A stretch of DNA of 12,799 nucleotides from Kiloniellales bacterium (lineage in GTDB: Bacteria; Pseudomonadota; Alphaproteobacteria; Kiloniellales; JAKSBE01), in assembly GCA_030067055.1 (NCBI GenBank), contig JASJAL010000217.1, forward strand, positions 1-12,799, written 5' to 3'. The notes beneath the pieces were generated by a model, which was not told the DNA's origin, did not search any database, and saw only the letters and a list, made by a program, of their open reading frames with translations. The position numbers and the translations under genes were made by a program. Shown piece after piece: positions 6,949-12,799 of the stretch (position 1 is its first letter; every line of letters begins with the position of its first letter).

Positions 6949-7422
6949 ATGGCCGATCCCCCGGAGCTGGACGAACTGGCGCGGCGCTACCTGGACCTCT
7001 GGCAGGACCAGGTCTCCGCCCTGGCCGATGACCCGGCCTTCGTCGAGAGCCTGAATCGGATGATCCAGGCGATGGGCCCCGGGGCGGCGATGGCGGGGAC
7101 GGCCATGACGGGCGCCGGGATGACCGGCACCGGGATGGCTTGGCCGTTCTGGCCGGGCGCCACGGCGGGCGGCGCGGGCGAGGCGGCGAAGAGGAGCGAG
7201 GCCGGTGCCCCAGGCGCAGACCAAGCAAAGACGGGAAGCGGAGACCGGGCCGGCGGTCCGGCGGCTCGGACCGCGGCCGCTGGCGCTGCACCTGGCGGTG
7301 GCGGCCCTGACCTGGCAGAGCTCACGCAACGCCTGGCCGATCTGGAGCAGCGGGTCGCTGCCCTGGAAGGACGAAAAAGCGGCGGCCGAGCTCAGAAAGG
7401 CGCTGCAAAGCGTCGATCCTGA
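6949..7422 (+). CDS. Small PHA synthase-associated (PhaE-like) protein with C-terminal coiled coil
   Basis: A 157-residue protein encoded directly before the PHA synthase-like gene and divergent from phaR. Residues 6-42 form an amphipathic helical head (LDELARRYLDLWQDQ, then DDPAFVESLNRMIQ), reminiscent of the N-termini of PhaE subunits and phasin-like proteins. Residues 43-66 are Gly/Ala/Thr/Met-rich with Met at exactly 5-residue steps (48, 53, 58, 63), ending in WPFWPG. An Ala/Gly linker (70-120) leads to a three-heptad coiled coil (121-140; L122, L125, L129, L132, V136, L139) and a basic tail ending KRRS. Its last 72 codons are also read in another frame as the start of the downstream gene. 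It could be a granule protein, an activator or a small subunit of the synthase. The assignment rests on context and layout, not a catalytic motif. ATG 6949 is favoured over the non-conserved-looking extension to TTG 6880. Confidence 0.7.
   Translation: MADPPELDELARRYLDLWQDQVSALADDPAFVESLNRMIQAMGPGAAMAGTAMTGAGMTGTGMAWPFWPGATAGGAGEAAKRSEAGAPGADQAKTGSGDRAGGPAARTAAAGAAPGGGGPDLAELTQRLADLEQRVAALEGRKSGGRAQKGAAKRRS
7090..7134 (+). repeat. 15-base tandem repeat encoding a Met-Gly pentapeptide
   Basis: Three consecutive 15-base units encode MAGTA, MTGAG and MTGTG, followed by a fourth Met at 7135. The units share ATG followed by an Ala or Thr codon and a Gly codon, with drift at the remaining positions, so this is a degenerate in-frame repeat inside the PhaE-like gene. 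Confidence 0.6.
7191..7196 (+). promoter_or_regulatory. Ribosome binding site deciding the GTG start of the PhaC-like gene
   Basis: GAGGAG lies 8 bases before the GTG at 7205, inside the coding sequence of the PhaE-like gene. It is the only good Shine-Dalgarno sequence near the beginning of the PhaC-like frame, and it precedes the family-typical N-terminus (RPLALHL). It therefore supports GTG 7205 as the start and implies a 218-base gene overlap. Confidence 0.7.
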
Positions 7423-8488
7423 CGACTTCTCCCTTGCCATCGACTCTGCGGTGCGGGCGCGCAGCCTACAGCTGCTGCGCGGCATCCAGGCCTACCAGAA
7501 GCATCCCTACCGGCGCGACCTGAGTGACCCGCCGGCGATCTGGCAGGAAGGCACGACCCGGCTGCTGGACTACGGGCGCAAAGTGCCGCGGGGCGGCCGA
7601 AAGGGGCCGGTCCTGCTCTTCGTGCCCTCCTTGATCAACCGGGCCTACATCCTCGACCTCGCGGCCGAGGGCAGCCTGCTGCGCGACTTCGCGGCCCGCG
7701 GATTCCGGCCCCTGCTGGTCGATTGGGACCGTCCGGGCGCGGAGGAGCGGCGCTTCACGCTGACCGACTACATCGCCGGGCGGCTCGAAGGCGCCCTGGA
7801 TGCGGCCCGGGCGCTCGAGGACGGTCCGGTCGTCGCGGTCGGCTACTGCATGGGCGGCCTGCTGGCCCTGGCCCTGGCCCTGCGCCGGCAGCGCGACCTC
7901 GCCGGCCTGGTCCTGATGGCGACACCCTACGATTTCCATGCCGGCGGGTCGGCGCAGGCCCAGGCTCTCAGTCGGGCCACCCTGGGCCTCGAGCCGACCA
8001 TGGAGCTGCTGGGCGAGCTGCCGGTCGACGCGATCCAGGCGCTCTTCGCGGTGCTCGATCCCCAGCTCGTGGTCCGCAAGTTCCTCTCCTTCGGACGCCT
8101 CGACCCGGCCGGCGACAAAGCCTCGGCCTTCGTCGCCCTGGAGGACTGGCTGAACGACGGCGTGCCGCTGGCCGCGCCGGTGGCCCGGGAATGCCTGCAG
8201 GGCTGGTACGGCGAGAACACGCCGGGCGAGGGCCGCTGGCAGGTCGCGGGCCGGGTCGTCGATCCGGCTCAGCTCGATCTCCCGGCCCTGTCGCTGATCC
8301 CGGCCAACGACCGCATCGTGCCGCCCGGCTCGGCGCGGGCCCTGGCTGCCCGCCTGCCCCGAGGGGAGGTGATGGAGCCGACCCTCGGCCACATCGGCAT
8401 GGTGGTCAGCTTCAAGGCGCGCACCGCGGTTTGGGATCCCCTGGCCGAGTGGTGCCGGGCGGCCGCGGCCGCGAAAAGCGCCGAATAA
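7205..8488 (+). CDS. phaC: PHA synthase-like alpha/beta-hydrolase with cysteine nucleophile (PhaC-like)
   Basis: A 427-residue alpha/beta-hydrolase of the polyhydroxyalkanoate synthase group. The nucleophile box is GYCMG with C215; D369 (in PANDRIVPP) and H396 (in GHIGM) complete the triad. A Cys in place of the lipase Ser is the mark of PHA synthases, which polymerise 3-hydroxyacyl-CoA on the granule surface. Other family features are LLDYG (120-124), VPSLINRAYILDL (140-152), LLVDWDRPG (170-178) and LEDWLNDGVPLAAPVARE (312-329). It is well short of class I PhaC (about 590 residues) and nearer class III/IV catalytic subunits (about 360), which need a partner subunit; the PhaE-like gene upstream fits that. 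The start is GTG 7205 with GAGGAG 8 bases before it. It could be an accessory synthase or hydrolase-type paralogue if a full class I phaC exists elsewhere. Confidence 0.85.
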   Translation: MPQAQTKQRREAETGPAVRRLGPRPLALHLAVAALTWQSSRNAWPIWSSGSLPWKDEKAAAELRKALQSVDPDDFSLAIDSAVRARSLQLLRGIQAYQKHPYRRDLSDPPAIWQEGTTRLLDYGRKVPRGGRKGPVLLFVPSLINRAYILDLAAEGSLLRDFAARGFRPLLVDWDRPGAEERRFTLTDYIAGRLEGALDAARALEDGPVVAVGYCMGGLLALALALRRQRDLAGLVLMATPYDFHAGGSAQAQALSRATLGLEPTMELLGELPVDAIQALFAVLDPQLVVRKFLSFGRLDPAGDKASAFVALEDWLNDGVPLAAPVARECLQGWYGENTPGEGRWQVAGRVVDPAQLDLPALSLIPANDRIVPPGSARALAARLPRGEVMEPTLGHIGMVVSFKARTAVWDPLAEWCRAAAAAKSAE

Positions 8489-8510
8489 GGCCTCGCGGGC
8501 CAGACACGGC

Positions 8511-8539
8511 TTGCAGGCGCGGGCCCGCTGCTCTTATAT
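8511..8539 (+). promoter_or_regulatory. Candidate phaA promoter with palindromic spacer
   Basis: TTGCAG (8511-8516) and TTATAT (8534-8539) are spaced by 17 bases, a good sigma-70 arrangement, 133 bases before the phaA ATG. The spacer contains the perfect palindrome GCGGGCCCGC (8519-8528), bracketed by GCAG and CTGC, so a regulator could bind between the two elements. This suggests phaA can be transcribed apart from the PhaC-like gene. Confidence 0.45.
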
Positions 8540-8671
8540 GTTCCGTTAATATATTGCACTGCGGAAAAACGCGGTGCCGCAACTCGACGAACCGGGAAAT
8601 CGATCGGGCGCGGTTCCGGAGGCAGGGGAGTACCCAGCCCCGGCAGGGACATTGGAAAAGGAGTGGCAGCC

Positions 8672-9844
<1,173 letters not shown>

Positions 9845-9885
9845 GTCGACGCCGGGCGTTAACCCTCACGTCCTAGGAAATAGGT

Positions 9886-9922
9886 GGCGGGCCGTCTGAT
9901 TGAGGCGGCCCGCCTTCTTTTT
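9886..9922 (+). terminator. Rho-independent terminator after phaA
   Basis: GGCGGGCCG (9886-9894) pairs perfectly with CGGCCCGCC (9906-9914) to form a 9-bp GC-rich stem with an 11-base loop, followed directly by TTCTTTTT (9915-9922). It lies 41 bases beyond the phaA stop and separates phaA from phaB. Confidence 0.9.
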
Positions 9923-10076
9923 GCTACGGGCGCCCAGGTGATCTAGCTCAATGATCCCTGGTCCAGTCCCTGCTTCCATGTTTTCATAGACCATCCGGCC
10001 GAAGGCGGTCGCACCCAGAAAAGCTGGGGCCGCAGAACGACGGACGGGCTTGGGAAAAGAGGCAGGGAGCAAAGCT

Positions 10077-10802
10077 ATGGCAAGAGTTGCGCTGGTCACC
10101 GGTGGAACCCGAGGCATCGGGGCCGCGATCTCGGTCGGATTGAAGGATGCGGGCTACAAGGTCGCGGCCAGTTACGCCGGCAACGACGAGGCGGCCAACG
10201 CCTTCAAGGCCGAGACCGGGATCCTGGTCTACAAGTGGGACGTCGGCGACTTCGACGCCTGTCAGGCCGGGGTCCAGCAGGTCGAGGCCGACCTGGGGCC
10301 GGTCGAGGTCCTGGTCAACAATGCCGGGATCACCCGCGACGGCATGTTCCATCGCATGGAGCCGGAGCACTGGAACGCGGTGATCCAGACCAACCTCAGC
10401 TCGCTCTTCAACATGACCCGTCAGGTGATCGACGGCATGCGCGAGCGCAAGTACGGCCGGGTCATCAATATTTCCTCGGTCAACGGCCAGAAGGGCCAGA
10501 TGGGCCAGAGCAACTACTCCGCGGCCAAGGCGGGTCTGATCGGCTTCACCAAAGCGCTGGCCCAGGAGAACGCCTTCAAGGGCATCACCGTGAACGCCAT
10601 CGCGCCGGGTTACATCGCGACAGAGATGGTCAAGGCGGTCCCTCAGGACGTTCTGAAGGAGAAGATCATTCCGCAGATCCCGGTCGGTCGGCTGGGCGAG
10701 GCGGAGGAGATCGCTCGCTGCGTGGTCTTCCTGGCCGCCGACGATGCCGGCTTCATCACCGGCTCGACGCTTTCTGCCAACGGCGGTCAGTATATGGCCT
10801 GA
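10077..10802 (+). CDS. phaB: Acetoacetyl-CoA reductase
   Basis: A 241-residue short-chain dehydrogenase that reduces acetoacetyl-CoA to (R)-3-hydroxybutyryl-CoA with NADPH, the second step of PHB synthesis. The cofactor loop is TGGTRGIG (8-15), NNAG is at 81-84, and the catalytic residues are S134, Y147 and K151. The block SSVNGQKGQMGQSNYSAAKAG is read across 133-153 and is diagnostic of PhaB rather than FabG. PGYI.TEM (177-184) and the ending NGGQYMA are also typical. ATG 10077 has GGGAG 7 bases upstream. The 154 bases between the phaA terminator and this start must hold its own promoter; I found no clear -35/-10 pair there. A GC hairpin (near 10831-10844) follows the gene without a T run. 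Confidence 0.97.
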   Translation: MARVALVTGGTRGIGAAISVGLKDAGYKVAASYAGNDEAANAFKAETGILVYKWDVGDFDACQAGVQQVEADLGPVEVLVNNAGITRDGMFHRMEPEHWNAVIQTNLSSLFNMTRQVIDGMRERKYGRVINISSVNGQKGQMGQSNYSAAKAGLIGFTKALAQENAFKGITVNAIAPGYIATEMVKAVPQDVLKEKIIPQIPVGRLGEAEEIARCVVFLAADDAGFITGSTLSANGGQYMA

Positions 10803-10888
10803 CTTTCGGCCGGAGTTTGGGCTAGATTTCGGGCCCGAGCCCGGGGGCGCGTGCCGCCGGCAGACCAGTTCAAGGGGGATGCATCCGC

Positions 10889-11464
10889 GTGACGCCGTCC
10901 GGGCGCGGGCAGATCGTCCAGGTAGCGCCCTTCTATCGCCTTCTCCTGGGGCGCGGCTTCGAGGCCCTGCCGGCGCCGATCCGCCAGCTGCACGACGTCA
11001 GCGACGAGACCGTCGCCCGTGGCCGCTGCCATATCCGGCGCGGTGCCCACCCCCTGTCGCGCCTGATCGGAAAGCTCTTCGGCCTGCCGCCGCCGGGCGA
11101 GAACCTGCCGGTCAAGGTCCGCTTCCTGCCGCAGGCCGGCGGCGAGCGCTGGTTCCGCCGCTTCGGCACCCATCGGCTGGCCTCGCAACAGATGCCGGCC
11201 GGCCGGCCGGGCTGGATGTTCGAGAGCTTCGGCCCGGGCCGCTTTCTGATCGAACTGGCCGCGGGCAGCGAGGGCCTGACCCTGTCGCTGCGCGGGGTGC
11301 GCTTACTGGGGCTGCCGCTACCGCGGCCGCTCTGGCCGCGGATCCGCGCCGGCGAGCGGGTCGAGGAGGGACGCTTCGTCTTCGACGTCGAGATCGGGCT
11401 GCCGGTCGCCGGCCTGCTGATTCACTACAGCGGCCACCTGCGCCCCGAGGGCACCGCCGATTGA
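10889..11464 (+). CDS. DUF4166 domain-containing protein
   Basis: A 191-residue protein of the DUF4166 type. Recognisable blocks are FYRLLLGRGFEALPAPIRQL near the N-terminus (15-34), RGRCHIRRG (44-52), a LIGKLFGLPPPGENLPVKV segment (about 59-77), GERWFRRFG (84-92), an ESFGP motif (about 111-115), LLGLPLPRPLWPR (138-150), GRFVFDVEIGLP (160-171) and a closing HYSGHL. The function of DUF4166 is unknown to me; the beta-rich pattern with conserved Trp, Phe and Gly positions looks like a soluble ligand-binding or structural fold. It starts with GTG 10889 after the purine run AAGGGGG about 10 bases upstream; the nearby ATG at 10879 is out of frame. It lies 86 bases after phaB and could share its transcript, but no functional link to PHB is shown. 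Confidence 0.85.
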   Translation: MTPSGRGQIVQVAPFYRLLLGRGFEALPAPIRQLHDVSDETVARGRCHIRRGAHPLSRLIGKLFGLPPPGENLPVKVRFLPQAGGERWFRRFGTHRLASQQMPAGRPGWMFESFGPGRFLIELAAGSEGLTLSLRGVRLLGLPLPRPLWPRIRAGERVEEGRFVFDVEIGLPVAGLLIHYSGHLRPEGTAD

Positions 11465-11533
11465 CGCAGTGACCCGGGCACCGTCTCGGGTATAAGGAAT
11501 TCCAGACCAAGGCTGCCGGGGAGGGGCGAGGCG

Positions 11534-11944
11534 ATGCCGATCAGCCGTTTCGTGGAGTACGAGGAAGCGCCGCCCGAGGTTCGGGCGGTCTACGACGACA
11601 TCATGGCGACCCGCGGGATCGACTGGGTCAACAATTTCTGGAAGGCCATCGCCCAGCATCCGCCGACCCTGAAGCGGACCTGGGAGAGCCTGAAGGAGGT
11701 CATGGCGGCCGGCGCGCTGGACCCGATGGTCAAGGAGATGGTCTTCGTCGCGGTCAGCGCGACCAACGGCTGCGACTACTGTATCAACTCCCACACCGCG
11801 GCGGCGCGCAAGGCCGGGATGAGCGACGCCATGCTGCACGAGCTGCTGGCCGTGATCGCCATGGCCAACGAGACCAACGCCATGGCAACCGCCTACCAGG
11901 TCGAGCTCGACGAGAGGCTCCACAAGGCGGCGCGCCAGGGATGA
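11534..11944 (+). CDS. Carboxymuconolactone decarboxylase family protein (AhpD-like)
   Basis: A 136-residue all-helical protein of the CMD/AhpD superfamily. The active-site motif is visible as C80-DY-C83-INS-H87, the CxxC...H arrangement that AhpD-like proteins use as a peroxidase-linked disulfide reductant. Upstream, PPEVRAVYDDIM (13-24) and the MVKEMVFVAVSATNG helix (65-79) are typical, and NETNAMATAYQVELDE closes the fold. Proteins of this type are usually cytoplasmic trimers or hexamers acting in peroxide or alkyl hydroperoxide defence. The substrate cannot be fixed here, since no ahpC or ring-cleavage gene is near. GAGGGG lies 7 bases before the ATG. Its stop overlaps the start of the NUDIX gene as ATGA, so the two are translationally coupled. 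Confidence 0.92.
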   Translation: MPISRFVEYEEAPPEVRAVYDDIMATRGIDWVNNFWKAIAQHPPTLKRTWESLKEVMAAGALDPMVKEMVFVAVSATNGCDYCINSHTAAARKAGMSDAMLHELLAVIAMANETNAMATAYQVELDERLHKAARQG

Positions 11945-12363
11945 GCGACTACCCCAACCGTCCCCTGATCGGGGTCGGCGTGGTCGTCTTCAAAGGCCAC
12001 CGGGTTCTGCTGGTGCGCCGTGGCAAGCCGCCGCGCACGGGTCAGTGGTCGCTGCCTGGCGGGCGCCAGCGCCTAGGCGAAACCGTGCGCGCCACGGCGG
12101 CCCGCGAGGTCGCCGAGGAGGCCGGCCTGACGGTCGAGGTCACCGCCCTGCTCGACGTGATCGATTCCATGACCCGGGACTCGGACGGGGCGCTGGCCTA
12201 CCACTACACGCTCGTCGACTTCCTGGCGGAATGGCGGTCGGGCGAGGCCGAGGCCGGCGGCGACGCCGCCGAGGTCGTCTGGGCCGATCCCGACGACCTG
12301 GCGCCCTACGACCTCTGGGCCGAGACCCTGCGGATCATCGCCCTGGCGCGCCAGACGAGATAG
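11941..12363 (+). CDS. NUDIX hydrolase, ADP-ribose pyrophosphatase-like
   Basis: A 140-residue single-domain NUDIX protein. The complete Nudix box begins at G41 and fits GX5EX7REUXEEXGU: G41, E47, R55-E56, E59-E60, G62 and L63; the glutamates would bind the catalytic magnesium. The leading strand IGVGVVVF, then VLLVRRGKPPRTGQWSLPGG (22-41) with its QWSLPGG lead-in, is typical of small pyrophosphohydrolases acting on ADP-ribose, NADH or damaged nucleotides. Exact substrate unknown. It starts inside the last codons of the CMD gene (ATGA overlap), pointing to a small housekeeping or stress operon. It converges with the cupin-like gene, leaving 34 bases between stop codons with no clear terminator. 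Confidence 0.92.
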   Translation: MSDYPNRPLIGVGVVVFKGHRVLLVRRGKPPRTGQWSLPGGRQRLGETVRATAAREVAEEAGLTVEVTALLDVIDSMTRDSDGALAYHYTLVDFLAEWRSGEAEAGGDAAEVVWADPDDLAPYDLWAETLRIIALARQTR

Positions 12364-12397
12364 TGGGAGACGGTGACGCGGTTCGAGCCAGGAAGAG

Positions 12398-12799
12398 CTA
12401 CGACCCGCCCGGCCTGCGCGGGGTCGGGCGCCAGTCGGGAGGGGCGAGTTCGAAGCCCTCGAAGGTGAAGGCGGGGCCGACGGTGCAGCCGACCAGGGTC
12501 CAGTTGCCGAGGGTTTCGGCGGTCTGCCAGGCGCCGGCCGGGACGATGGCCTGGGGCCGCTGGTGCTGGGCGACGTCGGGGCCCAGGTGCAGGGCGCGGG
12601 CGTCTTGGCCGTTCTCGGAGATGGTCAGGACCAGTGGCCCGCCGGCGTACCAGTGCCAGATCTCGGTCGCATCGACCCGGTGCCACGCGCTGACCTCGCC
12701 GGCCCGCAGCAGGTAGTAGATCGCGGTCATGGCGCCCCGGCTGCCGTCGGCCGGTGCGTCCCTGAAGGTTTCCCGGTAGTGGCCTCCCTCGGGGTGCGG
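12398..12799 (-). CDS. Cupin superfamily protein, DUF985 type (5' truncated)
   Basis: The frame runs leftwards from the right edge of the window to a TAG at 12400-12398; its start lies outside. The 134 visible residues begin PHPEGGHYRETFRD, the DUF985 signature, then MTAIYYLLRAGEVSAWHRVD (24-43), HWYAGGPL, LGPD...HQRPQAIVPAGAWQTAE (about 72-94), GNWTLVGCTVGPAF (98-111) and FEGFELAPP. The histidine, glutamate and glycine placements fit a small beta-barrel cupin that may bind metal and a sugar-like or acidic ligand; the function of the family is not well defined. An internal ATG at 12730 would drop the HPEGG signature, so it is not the true start. Confidence 0.92.
   Translation of the reverse strand, partial: PHPEGGHYRETFRDAPADGSRGAMTAIYYLLRAGEVSAWHRVDATEIWHWYAGGPLVLTISENGQDARALHLGPDVAQHQRPQAIVPAGAWQTAETLGNWTLVGCTVGPAFTFEGFELAPPDWRPTPRRPGGS

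Noticed and set aside
6801..6950. N-terminal extension of PhaR to an ATG at 6950
   Set aside because: PhaR family proteins begin shortly before ITIKKYANRRLYN, and the extension covers the candidate operators and promoters.
8495..8528. Terminator after the PhaC-like gene (GCGGGCC paired with GGCCCGC)
   Set aside because: The stem is 7 bp with a 20-base loop and no T run; the right arm is better explained as part of the GCGGGCCCGC palindrome.
10820..10850. GC hairpin after phaB (CGGGC...GCCCG) as a terminator
   Set aside because: Short stem and no T-tract follow it.
11461..11496. TTGACG ... TATAAG as a promoter for the CMD/NUDIX pair
   Set aside because: The two elements are 24 bases apart, too far for a sigma-70 promoter, and no -35 with normal spacing is visible before TATAAG.

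Overview
The window is about 70% GC, and its true genes carry G or C at almost every third codon position. Gene content (LemA plus an M48 protease, a divergent PhaR, PHA synthase-like, PhaA and PhaB cluster, a DUF4166 protein, a PAS-GGDEF-EAL protein) fits a free-living alphaproteobacterium, probably of the Rhodospirillales kind. That assignment is inference from family flavour and composition; no rRNA or tRNA is present to confirm it. I see no insertion sequence, phage gene, CRISPR array or integration scar.

Layout, left to right. (1) Positions 1-264 hold the 3' end of an unidentified gene, then lemA and an HtpX-like M48 membrane protease read rightwards. (2) A four-helix membrane protein of unknown function, a ketopantoate reductase-family dehydrogenase and a small uncharacterised protein read leftwards (1940-4113). 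(3) A strikingly AT-rich divergent intergenic region (4114-4427) precedes a PAS-degenerate GGDEF-EAL protein that looks like a c-di-GMP phosphodiesterase. (4) The core of the window, 6153-10802, is a polyhydroxybutyrate (PHB) locus. It holds phaR reading leftwards, then rightwards a small coiled-coil PhaE-like protein, a Cys-nucleophile PHA synthase-like protein, phaA (acetyl-CoA acetyltransferase), a Rho-independent terminator and phaB (acetoacetyl-CoA reductase). (5) A DUF4166 protein, a carboxymuconolactone decarboxylase/AhpD-like protein overlapping a NUDIX hydrolase by ATGA, and the C-terminal part of a DUF985 cupin-like protein running off the right edge.

How the PHB genes fit together: PhaA condenses two acetyl-CoA, PhaB reduces acetoacetyl-CoA to (R)-3-hydroxybutyryl-CoA, and the PhaC-like protein would polymerise it, possibly with its small partner. 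PhaR normally binds both DNA and PHB and represses granule genes. The divergent phaR/phaE-like spacer contains a perfect TGC/GCA palindrome and an imperfect one placed on a candidate phaR promoter, so autoregulation is plausible.

The most interesting signal is the junction of the PhaE-like and PhaC-like genes. They overlap by 218 nt in different frames, and both frames look protein-like there: a clean three-heptad coiled coil in one, the family-typical N-terminus of the synthase-like protein in the other. The same small gene has a 5-residue Met/Gly repeat and seems to be transcribed leaderless or nearly so.
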